64,000 nt of DNA from Muscardinus avellanarius (Eukaryota; Chordata; Mammalia; Rodentia; Gliridae), in NCBI GenBank assembly GCA_963383645.1, contig OY726565.1, positions 25,108,466 through 25,172,465 on the forward strand, in the 5' to 3' direction. Within the stretch, counting starts at the first letter, position 1. Each line of letters starts with the position of its first letter. The notes under the pieces were generated by a model. It searched no databases, was not told the origin of the DNA, and saw only the letters and a list, made by a program, of their open reading frames with translations. This document shows positions 43,371 through 54,911 of the stretch, piece by piece. Made by a program: the position numbers and the translations under genes.

Positions 43371-43830
43371 CTGACAGCTTTGTGTTTAGGTGTCAGGGTG
43401 TCAGGTGTCACTGTTAATGAGTTCAGCGTAAGCTCAGAGTTCTGCATTTTCCCACTCTGGGCTCTGCACTTTCCAGCCCTGTGCTCCACACCCTCTGACT
43501 CTGGGCTCTGCACCCTCTGGCTCTGGGCTCCATGCTCTCTGTCTCTATCTCTGTGCTCTCTGCCCTGGGCTCTGCGCTCTCCGTGCTTTGTACCTTCCTG
43601 CCCTGGGCTTGTGCATCCCTACTGGCAGAGGGTGTCCAGTGTAGTCTTGGAGCAACCCCCTGTGACCCTATGTGGGCACCATGCCTTGAGCATTATGGGC
43701 CTTTCCTGTGTCTCTGGAGGTTCTAACTGGACTACCTCTGGTATGGGCCACCAGGTGTTAGCCCACTGGGGACTTGCTGCTGCTCTGGGCTTCTCTGGAT
43801 CTTAGCCCACCGGGGTCTTTCACTGAGTAA
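43371..43830. repeat. Degenerate minisatellite (ctctgggctctgca units)
   Basis: Repeated ctctg(g/a)(c/g)tct(g)(c/g) units of about 13-25 bases from about 43470 to 43600, flanked by GC-richer single-copy-like sequence. Open frames of 153 and 64 codons over it are repeat-derived. Position suggests it belongs to an L1 5' region. Confidence 0.6.
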
Positions 43831-44160
43831 GGAGTAATGCAATGCGGTTACCTAGCTGACCTGCAGGCTGGGTGTCTGGAAGGCATAGTGCATTGCTGTG
43901 GTGCTGCCTCTGGTGAGCGCATGGGCTTTTGGATCTTTTCTGTGTCCATGAAGCTGGTTTCTTAAGATATTGTAGCTCTGCCTCCTCTTCCTGCACTTCA
44001 TGTTCTTGGATTATTTGTTGGGATTTCTTGGGGCAGCAGTGGAGGAACCAGCAATTGCGGTTTGGGCCGGCAGCCCGAGATGGTGCTGGCTGCCACACCA
44101 GGTCAGTCGTGCACTTGGGCTCTTTGCAGTGGATCTCATGTTCATAGTACTGGCTTTCCT
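43831..44160 (-). mobile_element. Putative L1 5' region, antisense
   Basis: GC-rich sequence with a minus-strand 92-codon open frame. L1-like ORF1 sequence lies further along, split from it by a SINE. Assignment is inferred. Confidence 0.35.
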
Positions 44161-44164
44161 TCCA

Positions 44165-44465
44165 CCATGGTTCCTGTTTGTGGGTTTTTGTTTTTGTTTT
44201 TTTCAGTACTGGGGTTGGAATTTAGTGTTCCTGTTTGTGGGTTTTTGCTTTTGTTTTTGTTTTTTTTCAGTACTGGGGTTGGAACCCAGTGGCATTCTAC
44301 CTTTAAGCTACACCCCCAGGCCTATTTTTTATTCTTTATTTTGAAACGGTGTCTCACTGAGTTACAAAGGGCCTCACTAAATAGTTGCTGAGACTGTGAA
44401 CCTTGATTGTCTTGTCTCAGCCTCCCAAATGCTGATATTACAAGTGTGCGCCACCACGTCCGGCT
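44165..44465 (-). mobile_element. B1-dID SINE with duplicated tail
   Basis: Minus strand: GCCGGACGTGGTGGCGCACA head through GGGTTCCAACCCCAGTACTG tail. The tail and flank (ttcctgtttgtgggtttttg ... cagtactggggttggaa) occur twice in tandem, at about 44168-44222 and 44226-44284. The flank ttcctgtttgtg also recurs after the head at 44465, marking the target-site duplication. Confidence 0.9.
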
Positions 44466-44800
44466 TCCTGTTTGTGTTTTGGTTCATGAGTATCTTCCAC
44501 TGCTTTATTTGTTAGTCAAGATGCTGCCTTCTCTTTAGTTGAACTTTATTTGTTCCAGCTACTGAGATATGGTACATCCCACAGTTTGAATCCCCAATGA
44601 TTCCTAGTTTTTTTTTTTTTTTTTTTTTACTAAGTTCAAGTCTTTTATGCCTTTCAATATTAAGAGAAATTGCTAATGTATCTATTCTCTTCCTTGAATC
44701 CTTTCTCACATTGGTTTTTCTTGATTTCTGTATTCTTATTTTTAATCAGTTTCTCTATTTCAATCTGTGAGTAGCAGATGTGTGTAGGCTCAGTTATGCT
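44466..44800 (-). mobile_element. L1 ORF1-like coiled-coil fragment, antisense
   Basis: The minus-strand translation across 44760-44640 reads as a charged, Lys/Glu-rich helix (QIEIEKLIKNKNTEIKK...), compatible with the ORF1 coiled coil. Interrupted by a T-run at 44610-44628. Confidence 0.45.
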
Positions 44801-45640
44801 AAAGCAAAAATTAGGTCTCAAATGTAATTATTTATCTCTTGGTGGTAAACTTGATTTAGAAGAAGACATAAATGATTATTCATAAGGCTCACAAGTCAAT
44901 AATCATTCACATTTACATTTTTAAAATTTTATACAACAAAAAGAGATAAAGATTCAACACATAAGACCTTAGCATATTTAGAATTGGCAATATCAATTTA
45001 AAAAGAAAATGGGGAGACACTTTTTAAAAATAGGTAAGAAAATGCCTAAACAACAGGATTCTTTAGACACTTGCTCAGTAAACAGAACTCAAAATTATAC
45101 TAAACTTATTTATTAATGGAATCACATAGATGTGGAAAAAAAGTTATTCTAGAGCATATTAATAGATATACATAAAAGCAAAGAGATATGACTTTCAGGA
45201 CATTTTACTGTCATAGGTTATGAAACTATCAGGTAAGGTATATAGTTTAGGAGTGTTCACTTAAAGGTGTATGATTGTTTGACTGTATCCTTGTCAGGAA
45301 TTCATGGAACTTTAAGACTGGAAATGCTCGGATATTATCTAGTCCAACTCTATCACTTTGCACTTTAGAGAACAAACTCAGAGAGCTTAGGCTAAAAGTA
45401 TAAACTGGGCTTTTCTTTTTTTTCACTTTTTCTCTACCTATTCATTCCTTTTAACAAGTATTTGAATAGACCTTGGAATACAAAATATTTAGCATACAAA
45501 ATAACTTATTTGCTCTAAAAGTGGTTCTTGTAAAATTTTAAACTGAATGTGTTAACCTAATAAAGAATTGAATGTGAATGGCTAGGAGAGACATAGGAAA
45601 GGAGAAATCATGTTTATTTTTGTGTGGGATTGATCAATGC
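44801..45640. other. Unassigned, with one ancient-repeat-like patch
   Basis: About 45300-45400 (gatattatctagtccaac ... ttagagaacaaactcagaga) resembles a widespread mammalian ancient repeat of MIR-like character. The rest is AT-rich and unassigned. Confidence 0.4.
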
Positions 45641-45649
45641 TCTTCATCT

Positions 45650-45852
45650 TTATTTATTCACTTCTCGTGGTACTTTCCCTACTTCCAAGCTACACTCCCA
45701 GTCCAATTTTATTTTTCATTTGGTAACTAACAGGGTCTCACTAAGTTGCTGAGGGCCTCACTAAGTTGCCAAGTCTGACCTCGAATCTGTCATTCTCCTG
45801 TTTCAGCCTCATGAGTACTAACTTTACAGATGTGTGTCAGCATTCCCAGCTG
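45650..45852 (-). mobile_element. B1-dID SINE, old
   Basis: The minus-strand head AGCTGGGAATGCTGACACAC and the linker CAACTTAGTGAGGCCCTCAG are visible. The ID-like tail is truncated. Confidence 0.78.
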
Positions 45853-46530
45853 TTAATGTGCCTTATGCACTACCAGATCACTATCCTGAATTGATGAGGA
45901 GTCTTAGATCACATCACAGTAAATGTAATAGATTTTTTTAAAGTACTATCAACAACATTTTAGGTAAGCACATAAAGATTTTTATTTTATACTGTTATGC
46001 CAAAAGTAAAGGTGAATAAATAAGTTTTACTTGAAATATTTTGTCTTGGATAAAAAAGAGTTGGGTGGATTTATTTTTATTAAAAGTTTGAGGAGAGCAT
46101 TTCATATGTAAATTGTTACATTTTATTATAGTATCTGTTTTTTAAAAGAAATTTAAAATTTGAAGTAGTGCTAATTTTGCTGCTTCACTGGAGTGTAATT
46201 TCTAAGTGTCATGATGAAGGCTTACGTGTTGCTTTTATCTATTACTCATGAAAACAAAGTTCCAACTCTGAAAGTAAAATTTATAAAAGAAGATATGAGG
46301 TTTTATATGTAATATATTGCCAACTGAATTACATGGAATGAAAAAAAGCAGTATGTAGCTTTATTAATGAATTCAGGTTTTCAATGTTGACTATATAAAT
46401 CAACCTGTAGGTAATATAACCCTTGAAATTACAAAGGCTGAATTTCAAGCTTGGTTTATTTTTATAATGTTAGTATTTTCATATTAAAATTTTGAAGAGA
46501 ACATACTGCGTCCTTATTTTATTTAAAAAA
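45853..46530. other. No recognised feature
   Basis: AT-rich; nothing identified. Confidence 0.45.
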
Positions 46531-46532
46531 TT

Positions 46533-46722
46533 TTGAGCCAGTCATGGTGGCGCATGTTTGTAATTCCAGCATTCCAGAGGCTGAGAGAAGAGGACCACGG
46601 TTCTCAGACAGTGTCAGCTACTTAGTGAGGTCCTTTTCAAAATAAAGAATAAAATATAGGGCTGGCGGTGTAGCTCAGAGGTAGAATACCCTTGAGTTCC
46701 ATCTCTAGTACCACAAAAAATT
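46533..46722 (+). mobile_element. B1-dID SINE, squirrel-type tail
   Basis: GAGCCAGTCATGGTGGCGCA head, GTCAGCTACTTAGTGAGGTC linker, GGGCTGGCGGTGTAGCTCAG and GAGTTCCATCTCTAGTACCAC tail. Confidence 0.88.
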
Positions 46723-47210
46723 TGCTTTTTTATCTTTCAAAAATATAGATAGCAATAAGCAACCATGAAAACATTCGTTTTGTTCCTAACAAGACTTCAA
46801 AGAATTGTTATGTATAAAGTGACTTAGAAATAAGTCCAGCATATTTAATTTTCAAGTCAGGATGTACATGGTTTGGTGCATTATGTGCCTGCAAAAATTA
46901 TATGATAAATGTGTTTGTCAAAAAAATTTGGTAATGAGATCTAACTAAACTATCCCCCATTTCCCTCAGCACTCCAAGTTATTTTTAAGATAAATATTAT
47001 TTCTAAGATACTCCAGAACCCTAAAATTTTATTAGCAGTTATGCTTGTGAACTAGATGTATTACATGTTTTAAGGGTTGAGTTATCACAAGTGGAAATAT
47101 TTACTTTTACAAAATTAATAGACACCCTAAAGGCAACTTTTGTAATAGTTACAGGCTATTGCTGTTTTTAAAATATACTAAATTGGCCCATAGTCTTATT
47201 TAGAGATATG
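46723..47210. other. No recognised feature
   Basis: AT-rich; nothing identified. Confidence 0.45.
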
Positions 47211-47235
47211 CAAACATGTTTTAAGATTAAAGTCT

Positions 47236-47426
47236 TTTTTTTTTTTTTTCTGGTGGTACTAGGGATGGAACCCTCCTACCTCCAGGCTACAATCCCAGAC
47301 CCATTTTTTATATTTTATTTGGAAACAGGGCCTCTTAAGCCAGAGAGGCTGGCTTCAAACCTGCGTGAACCTCCTGTCTCCACCTCCCAAGCGTGGGGAT
47401 TACAAGCATGTGCCACAATGCCTGGC
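47236..47426 (-). mobile_element. B1-dID SINE, short-linker subfamily
   Basis: Minus strand: GCCAGGCATTGTGGCACATG, TAATCCCCACGCTTGGGAGG, AGCCTCTCTGGCTTAAGAGG. The repeat aagattaaagtcttt lies at 47223-47237 and again at 47427-47441. Confidence 0.94.
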
Positions 47427-47500
47427 AAGATTAAAGTCTTTAAATAATTTGTAAGAAAACACTACTAAAAGCTTTGAAGTCATCTAACAATCTACCATCA

Positions 47501-47527
47501 TAGTGTGTATGTGTGTGTGCGTGCGTG

Positions 47528-47572
<45 letters not shown>
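47501..47572. repeat. (GT)n microsatellite, imperfect start
   Basis: GT units with GC interruptions at the left, pure GT from about 47531. Confidence 0.95.
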
Positions 47573-47573
<1 letters not shown>

Positions 47574-47650
47574 TGGATATGTATGTGTATACTACTGGAG
47601 ACCAAATCTAGGGGTGTTTTACCAATGAGCTATACCCCAGCTTTAGTTTA
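47573..47650 (-). mobile_element. ID-like tail fragment of a SINE
   Basis: Minus strand: AGCTGGGGTATAGCTCATTGG and AGATTTGGTCTCCAGTAGT. The B1 head is absent, so it is either 5' truncated or a stand-alone ID-type copy. Confidence 0.65.
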
Positions 47651-47884
47651 TTTTTGTGCCAGTGCCCAGTTTACCATCATATATTTAAAATGTAACTTAT
47701 ATTTGGTCATCATATTTAAATATTATAGTTGATTTTTATTTGCTGCTGATAATATTTCTATCAGTAGATTTGCCTTTATGTTCGAAGTAGCAAAAGTCTG
47801 TTGCCTTTTGGCACTTAAAATGAGATGGCTGGCACAATTTAATGCACAATTTCTAGTCAAGTGTTGCTACTTAGTTTTTTTTTT

Positions 47885-48570
47885 TTACTTGAAATATATT
47901 TTAACACTTTTATTGGTGCATAATAATCTTATATCATAATGTAGTTCATAGTGATGGTGACATCCATGCACTTGGTTAGCTTTCCCCGGCTCCCTTCCCA
48001 CTACTCCCTTCCCTACCCAGGATATTGAGATTGGCATTGTTTCCTTCATTAACTATTCCTTTTCTTGACCCCTCCCCCTCCCCCTAGACCAACTTTCTTG
48101 CTTCACTGTGCAAGGAATGACTCCATTATCTGAAGTCCCACAGTATTTCAATTACTCCCTAGCTTCTGCATACAAGAAAAAACACATGACCCTTCACTTT
48201 CTGTGATTGGCTAATTTCACTTAAAACAATGTTCTCCACGTCCCTCTAGTCTCCTGCAAATGACATCACTTTGCTGTTCTTTATTGCTGACTAGAATTCC
48301 ATTGTGTGGCTAGCCCATAATTTTGTATTCATCTGTTGGTGGGTACCTTGGTTGGTTCCATTATTGGATTTTTGTGAACTGTGCTCCTATAAACATGGAT
48401 ATGCATACATCACTTTAATATTCTGATTTCTGTCTCTTTGGAAAGATACCTAGGTGTGGTATTGCTGGATTATAATGTGGATCCATCCCTAGTTTTCTGA
48501 AGAATCTTCACACTGATCTCCGTAGAGGCTACACTAATTTGCAATCTCACTAATAGTGTACAAGAGTATC
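47885..48570 (-). mobile_element. L1 3' end, antisense, 5'-truncated
   Basis: The T-rich start is followed by cttttattggtgcataataa, the C-rich ccctccccctccccct 3' UTR segment, aactattccttt, ttattgctgactagaattcc, attcatctgttggtgggta and caatctcactaatagtg. This is the standard L1 3' UTR/ORF2 end in reverse. About 690 bp, a typical truncated insertion. Confidence 0.9.
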
Positions 48571-49040
48571 TATATGCACAATATTCAGGACACTATTTAT
48601 GACCCAATTATGATAATACCTCCTCAGAGATAATAAACAGAAACTCTACCCAATTACAATAACACTTCTTCAGAGATAATAAGCAGAAACTCTACTTCTG
48701 TTTCATAAGTGAATAAAATACAAAATACCCCTCATTGATCTAAACTTAATCCTATAGAAAGACTAATAAACCAGAAGAGAGATGGATAAATTCTTGGTAA
48801 CTGAGTGGTATCCAACAGAAACATTACAGTTCATATTACTTAGCAGACTTTTTATTAACAAATTTGTTTGTTTTCATGCTTAAAGGGAAGCCATTTAACA
48901 TTTTTTGTTTTATTATACCTAATGATAAAAAATACAAAATTATGGCAGAATGGTAGGGGTACCAGGCACTATTTTTCTGCTTTCCAAACACTAACAGTGT
49001 AGTCAGAATATGTTTTTTAAGTAATTAAAATGTTTAATTA
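48571..49040. other. Short direct duplication, otherwise unassigned
   Basis: cctcctcagagataataaacagaaactctac (about 48619-48649) is followed by a near copy (about 48667-48697), giving a tandem unit of about 48 bp. No other feature seen. Confidence 0.6.
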
Positions 49041-49217
49041 TTTATTTTTTTTCTGCAGGTCTGGGGATGGAACCCAGGGGGATTCTACCTCCAAGCTACA
49101 CCCCCTGCCCTATTTTTTTATTCTTTATTTTGAAACAGGGTCTCACTAAGTTGCAGAGGGCCTCACTAAGTAGCTGAGGTTGTCTGAGAACCACAATCCT
49201 CTGGTTTCAGCCTCCCA
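49041..49217 (-). mobile_element. B1-dID SINE, 5'-truncated
   Basis: The minus-strand copy starts inside the head (GGGAGGCTGAAACCAGAGGA) and keeps the linker and the CTGGGTTCCATCCCCAGACC tail. The repeat aattaaaatgttta borders it, so it is a primary 5'-truncated insertion. Confidence 0.9.
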
Positions 49218-49880
49218 AACAATTAAAATGTTTAAATAAAGAAAAGAACAGCATCTGGGTGTGAAGAACCCTGGTCTCTGTGTGTGCCATGACATTAACC
49301 AGGTTAGTGACTGTGAGGACCGAATTGAACATCTTTGGACCCTAGTTTCCTTCACTACAGATATTCTGCAATGCAATCTCTTCATTCAGATCGTTCAGAT
49401 TCTAAAACTTTTGTGATCTACAGCTTATAAATAATGAGCAGAGGCAGTGATTCAGTTTTGGATTTCTTTCAAAATATTGTCTCTAAGAATCTATGGAAAA
49501 GGAGTATTACCATCTGGTAGGAGAGCTTATAAACAAGGACATAAATACTACATCTTTAAATGTTTGTCACATGCAAAAATATTTCACAAATTGTAGAAAA
49601 GTTATAAAAAGAAAAGGTTATTGAGCAAAAGCAAACGATTACTCAACATTCAACAAGGTTTTTAAAAACACATATTTTGTAAACTCACTATAGTAATAAA
49701 AATAGCAAATTTAATTAGAAAGATAACATTTAAAATGAAAAGCTACATTAAATACAAAAAAAGTCTATTCATTTTATTTTTGTGGGTTTTGTTTAAAAAT
49801 CTTTGCTTGTCACCACAGAAGAATTATATTTTGTTGCATTACCTTCTAAAAACTGCAGGTTTTATTTTTTCTCCTAATAC
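49218..49880. other. Mostly unassigned; possible antisense MIR at about 49260-49380
   Basis: ctagtttccttcactacaga and catgacattaaccaggttag faintly resemble the antisense MIR core. The rest is AT-rich. Confidence 0.35.
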
Positions 49881-49881
49881 G

Positions 49882-50068
49882 AGATATGGAACCCAGGGAT
49901 ACTGTACCTCTCAGCTATACTCCTAGCCCTTTTTATATTTTACTTAGAAAATATAGAATATATTTTACAGAGTCTTGCTAAGTTAATGTGCACTTGTCAT
50001 GAACCTGCATTCCTCGTGTCTCAGCATCTCAAGTACTGGGATTACAGGCGTGAACCCCTCCTGGCTAA
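49882..50068 (-). mobile_element. B1-dID SINE, diverged, beside ERV fragment
   Basis: Minus strand: AGCCAGGAGGGGTTCACGCC head, TAATCCCAGTACTTGAGATG, and CCTGGGTTCCATATC tail. It directly precedes a retroviral pol fragment. Confidence 0.8.
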
Positions 50069-50074
50069 AAAGAT

Positions 50075-50450
50075 GAGGATTTGCTGGGTGCTTCAGCAAT
50101 TAACTAAGTATGCCCTTCAGATAGCACCTGATAAAGTTCAACAACATAGGCCTATAAATTACTTAGGATAAATAATATATGATGAGTGCATAATGTTTCA
50201 AAAGATGCACATTAGATTGGATAAAATAAAAACATTAAATCATTTGCAGAAACTGTTACGAAATATAAATTGGGTTAGACCTTACTTAAAAATTACCACA
50301 GGTGATTTGCATGTTTTATATAAAGCTTTTAATGGAGACCCAAATCCTAAATCAAAAAGGGAATTAACTCCAGAAATGTTACAGGCATTGGCCTTGGTAA
50401 AAGAGAGAATTAGGGTAATCAGAAAAGAAAAGAAAGTTGCAGAAGGTTAG
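50075..50450 (+). pseudogene. Endogenous retrovirus pol fragment (class II, betaretrovirus-like)
   Basis: The plus-strand translation matches the C-terminal reverse transcriptase and connection region of class II endogenous retroviruses: an INYLG segment, then a KLLRNINWVRPYLKI-type block and a stretch with LTPEMLQALALVKERI. A stop follows INYLG and the catalytic RT core is missing, so it is non-functional. The 85-codon open frame from 50193 to 50450 is only a surviving piece. Confidence 0.85.
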
Positions 50451-50860
50451 TGATAGGAATATGGATTATTAAAAGAAGGAAAATGCTCAGCTGCTAGAGA
50501 AATATATCTGACAACTAAATCTAAAGACTTCATGTTATTTCTTGGTGTTTACCTGCTAAACTGTGTCATGAGTTTGTTTAAGTTTTCAGACAGCGGATAG
50601 TATTGCAGACAAAATCCAGCAGACATTCATCGAAATTCCCTAGATCATCATGAAGGAACACGGATTTTCCTTACGATAACTATATGAAAGCTGGAATCTC
50701 AGACTTTGTCCCCCATTATATATAAAGGAGGACATTGGACTAAGCCCTAGGAATGAGAGCTCCAAAACGGTTAAAGAAAACTCTTAAAAACTGGATTCTT
50801 TGAGTGATCTTAAAAACTAAATACTTCAATGGATTTTGGGTGTGACTTTTAGCCAAATAG
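50451..50860 (+). other. Probable provirus-derived sequence between pol and LTR
   Basis: No clear RNase H, integrase or env motif. If part of the provirus, it carries a large internal deletion. Confidence 0.35.
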
Positions 50861-50869
50861 AAGCCTCTG

Positions 50870-51230
50870 CAGCTGCAAGGTCAGAAGGGGCTGGGCTCGG
50901 GAGCACAAGGCCCACCTGAGATAATGGGACTGATTTCAAACACAAAGACCTGGAATATCCCAGGCTTTACTTTTGTCTTGTTCAGGGTTGGTAATTTGCA
51001 TGTGTATCTCTCTTTTGTACCTTGGGTGTTTTGCACTTCTTTTTACTAGAAATTCACTGGGAGAGGGGAATATATAAAAAATCTTGTGTCCAAAATAAAG
51101 TGTTCGATTGCACAAGAAGCATTGATCCATGTCAGGTTCTTTTTAAAGCGCCAATCATAGGATTATTTTCCTAGGAAAGAACCGCTACAGATAAGAATCT
51201 GTAGAAAATCACTCTGTCCTTCCCCACCTT
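50870..51230 (+). mobile_element. Putative 3' LTR of the class II ERV
   Basis: gggaatatataaaaaatctt supplies a TATA box and tccaaaataaagtgttcg a polyadenylation signal about 25-30 bases later, a spacing seen in LTRs with short R regions. Boundaries are uncertain; no terminal inverted repeat was pinned down. Confidence 0.5.
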
Positions 51231-51307
51231 TACTGAGACCCTCGACCGCGAGCAAACTCGCGCCCCATTGGACTAGTCGCGCCCCATTGGACTAGCTGGC
51301 TTTCGGC

Positions 51308-51528
51308 AGCTGGGCATGGTGGTGCACACTGGTAATCCCAGCATTCACATTCAGGAGGCTGAGACTGGGGGATTGAGGTTCACGGACAGCTTCAGCTACT
51401 TAGTGAGGCCCTCCACAGCTTAATGAGACCCTGTTTCAAAATGGAGAATAAAAAAAATAAGGAAGATGGTGTAGCTTGGAGGTCAATGCTCCTGGACCCC
51501 CAAAATGCATCCCCAAACACACAAAAAA
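51308..51528 (+). mobile_element. B1-dID SINE
   Basis: CAGCTGGGCATGGTGGTGCA head with a small insertion in the TAATCCCAGCATTCACATTC region, CAGCTACTTAGTGAGGCCCT linker, decayed tail CCCCAAACACAC. Confidence 0.88.
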
Positions 51529-51644
51529 AGTTGAGGATTTATGATTTATATTTAGATCTATAATCCAAGAGGAATTGATTTTGTTTGAATATAGGGTCAT
51601 GTAGAAGTCACCTTCTCACTGTCTATTAAAAACATGTTTTGGAG

Positions 51645-51874
51645 CCAGGAGTGGTGGCTCACGCTTGTAATCCCTGTGCTTGGGAGGCTGAGACAGGAGG
51701 TTCACACAGGTTCGAAGCCATCCTCAGCTACTTAGTGAGGCTCTCAGAAGCTTAATGAGACCCTGTTTCCAAATAAAACATAAATAGGTCTGGGAGTATA
51801 GCCTGGAGGTAGAAAGCCTCTGGGTTTTACCCTCAGTACCACCAAAAATACCAAACCAAACCAAACCAAACCAA
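51645..51874 (+). mobile_element. B1-dID SINE, CCAC/TACCCTCAGTACC-type
   Basis: GAGCCAGGAGTGGTGGCTCA, CTCAGCTACTTAGTGAGGCT, GGGTTTTACCCTCAGTACCAC and a (CCAAA)n tail. The repeat aaaacatgttttgg borders it. Confidence 0.94.
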
Positions 51875-51880
51875 AACATG

Positions 51881-52420
51881 TTTTGGTAGGCTCTCATCTT
51901 TCCACCTTCGTGCTTGACACTTGGGACATTATTCATGTATATGTGAATTTATGTCTAGATTCTCTGCTCTGGTTGATTTGAAAATATTTGCACTTTCTAG
52001 TGATATGTAAGTAGAGGCCCTTTATTCACAGTTTCACTTTCTATGGTTTCAATTGCCCATACTCAATAATTGTCTAAAACTATTTTTTCTATGTCAAAAT
52101 TTTACTACAAAATTATAAAATAGAGCTCTGTAACAAAAAATACACATTCAGGTTTGCTTAACACCCAAGTCAGTCTGAGAATCGTAATATAAGCCATTTG
52201 AAGTAACACATTCACATACAAGAGATTTCAATAAATTTATATAATACATATTGAGCACTAATTTCTATACAGCAAATTCTTATTAGTTTGAATCCAACTA
52301 TTACAACTTGTTATGAACCAGTCAACTCTCTAAGTCTTCTAAAACACATCTCAACTGAAATCTCAGCAATCACAGCAAAAGCCACTGAATAATTGGAAGA
52401 ATTAGAAGTTTCCATGATAA
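51881..52420. other. No recognised feature
   Basis: AT-rich; nothing identified. Confidence 0.45.
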
Positions 52421-53560
52421 TTAAGACCAAGGATCCATGAGGAACAATAGGAAAGATTCAGATGAAACAACTCGTTTCCTACCTGGGTTAAATATTAACT
52501 GGGATGAGATCTTGGAACTCCCAACTTTTATTTGGTATAATAACAAATATGATACAAAAGAAACCGACCTTGTTTGACACCTTCTTTCCCAAGTAGAAAC
52601 CTTCACCAAGAGATTTAAAGACAAGTTCTTCTTTCAAAGTGAGTAGATGCCATCAATTCTGATTCTTAGCAGGTTATTAACCAGGGTTCAATTCCTGTCC
52701 AGAAGGAAGGTGGGAGGTAAGGGAGGTAAGGCCTCAGCAGGAAAAGCGAGTCGTAAAGAGGGAGAGAGCCAACTTCTGCCTTGAAGTTATTGCTAGATCT
52801 TCACTGAGTTGTGTTTACACAGACACATCTCCCAGTGGAATGAAGGCACAGCTCTCTCAACAACCCTTGCTAAATTGATAGGCATTGTAAACTACAGTAC
52901 TTACTGTTCAGGTGGAAGGTGGAGTCTGAAGGAAACTCTCTGGATTCTCCAACTCTTACAAAGGCTGTAACCTAGAATCAGATCATCTGGACTTGGTATA
53001 ATGTTGAGGTAAGTGGTCCAGGGTTCAAGTGACAACTACTTTATGGAAGTATGTGATTCCCCTGAAGGTGTTTAATGGTTAGAATGGAGAGGAAGCATAA
53101 GTATGTATGCACCAATCTAAATAGGTCTACTTAGAGCAGATTCCCAAACGGCAATACCACGCTTGGAGGAAGGGGGACACCAGTCTGATCCAGAGGAGCA
53201 GTAGTAGGTTCAGGTTCAATTGGGGACACTGAATAAAAATAAGGGGGCAGTGGAAGCACCCATGGGGGTGATGAGTAATTTTCTCTGAAAAGGGGGTTTC
53301 TGCCACCTTCCAAAATCGTGATTGTTTCTTCTAGCCTCAGATCTCAGCTGCACAGTGTGAATGTGCAGGAGGGCTGTCAAGACCCTCAGGTGTTTAAGAT
53401 TTGCACATTCTGTCCATTGGTAACCGGCCACACAGCCTTTCTGATAGCACATGTATTTTGTTCTTTGTTGAGCTTCTCCAGTGAACTTAAACCTTCAGCT
53501 CCTTCAGTGCTGTTAAGATCCTAAAAAGGCTCAAAAACATTACCTACTCACTACGTGGGC
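52421..53560 (-). pseudogene. Possible decayed class I ERV (gag/nucleocapsid and LTR-like)
   Basis: The minus-strand translation at 53452-53320 has spaced cysteines (MCYQKGCVAGYQWTEC) that could be a decayed retroviral zinc knuckle, followed by proline-rich sequence. Lower on the same strand (about 52540) an accaaataaaagttgg polyadenylation-like signal could mark an LTR. Order fits a minus-strand provirus, but the evidence is thin. Confidence 0.3.
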
Positions 53561-53849
53561 CCTTGTAAAGGACCTAGAAAATGCCGCTTCCTGACCTGCC
53601 CCCAAAATCAATAGGGAAAAAGAAGTGGAAGTAGCAACTTCCAGCTGTCTGCTCACAGGCAGAACCCAGCCTCATCCAGTATCTCTCCCAGGCCCTCTTA
53701 GTGTTCTTACACATGTTCTCCAGGAACTTTATGAGAAATTCTGGCTAGAACAAGCAAGGTTCTTTCCCTGTCTGTCTTAGGTGAGACCAAATTTTAAAAC
53801 CTCAGTGGGAGTGTGGAAAATTCTACCACTGAACCATCAATGCCTCTCA

Positions 53850-54035
53850 ATGGTGCCTACCTGTAACCCTAGGACTGGGGAGGCTGAGACAGAAGGCTTG
53901 TAGGTTCAAGACTAGCCTCAGCAATATAGTGGACCCTGTTCCAAAACAAAACATAAAAAACTGGGTGTAGGCTAGAGGTAGAACACCTCTGGTTCAGTCC
54001 CTAGCACCCCTCTCCCCTCCCCTAGAAAAACCCTC
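53850..54035 (+). mobile_element. B1-dID SINE, diverged
   Basis: The GGTGCCTACCTGTAACCCTA head and GACTGGGGAGGCTGAGACAG box are followed by an ID-like tail GGTTCAGTCCCTAGCACCCC. Confidence 0.82.
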
Positions 54036-54911
54036 AAAGGGAACAAGAGATTTCCTGCCTGTTGGAAAAGGATCAGAAGCCAAGCTTGGCAGAAAGCTAC
54101 TGCCTCCACCTAGGGCTTTGGCTTTCCTTGTAATCTGGAGGATGGTGCAAAGTTGAGCCCCAGAAGCAGCAGCAAAGGCCCTGTGCTCCATCCGGTGCAG
54201 AGACCGGAGCCTTGCAGTAGCTTGGGAGCCAGATGCTTGGTTTGGTCAGGAGACACAGCTTCAAATCCCAACACTTAAAAGATGTGACTCTTAACAACCT
54301 TGAAGTTTTTGCTGTAGCATTTGTGTTTCATTTCTAACTTACAGAGCAACGTGTACCTACCCAAATTCTGCCCTAAAGAAAACTATTGGTCTGAGAAACA
54401 TATTTATATGGTCAGAAAAAATGAATGAATTTTAGGCAGTGTAACAAGAGACTTTAAAGGTATTGTTCAAGCACAGAAAGCCTAAGAGACCAGAAGTTTA
54501 AATTCAAATGTGCTAGGGAGGAAGGGAACCATTTCTAGTAGGACTTCTGACTCATGAAACAGGAGCAACATATCCAGGGGATGAGCAAAGAACAAGAGAA
54601 AGGATGAAAATGTGTCTAGGTTCTCAGAGAAGGGCAGATATGGTCCAAGTTCTAGAAAGTCCTCTGTTCACAGATTACCATCCACTCCAAGATCATGGAA
54701 ACAAGCACTCACCCCTGTGATTTATGCCAGGTCCCGCTGGTCTCAGGGGCTCTGCCAAACAAGAGGCACGCCCCTGAGGCAAGACAGGCATGGCCAGAGA
54801 TGACACGGGAGCTTTGCCCTATCAGCCTGCCCTTCGGCAAGCTGACTAACCCTGAGCCCAGACACCCTGGGTTATGTCCCCATAAGGCACTGAAGAAGCT
54901 GGTACAAGCCC
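54036..54911. other. Unassigned; may include 3' UTR of the RFFL retrocopy
   Basis: Sequence just left of 54912 is GC-rich for about 200 bases and could be retrocopied 3' UTR on the minus strand. I cannot verify it and no poly-T run marks the end. Confidence 0.35.

Noticed and set aside
43344..43805. 153-codon leucine/serine-rich frame with hydrophobic stretches
   Set aside because: Lies over a ctctgggctctgc minisatellite; the composition is explained by the repeat.
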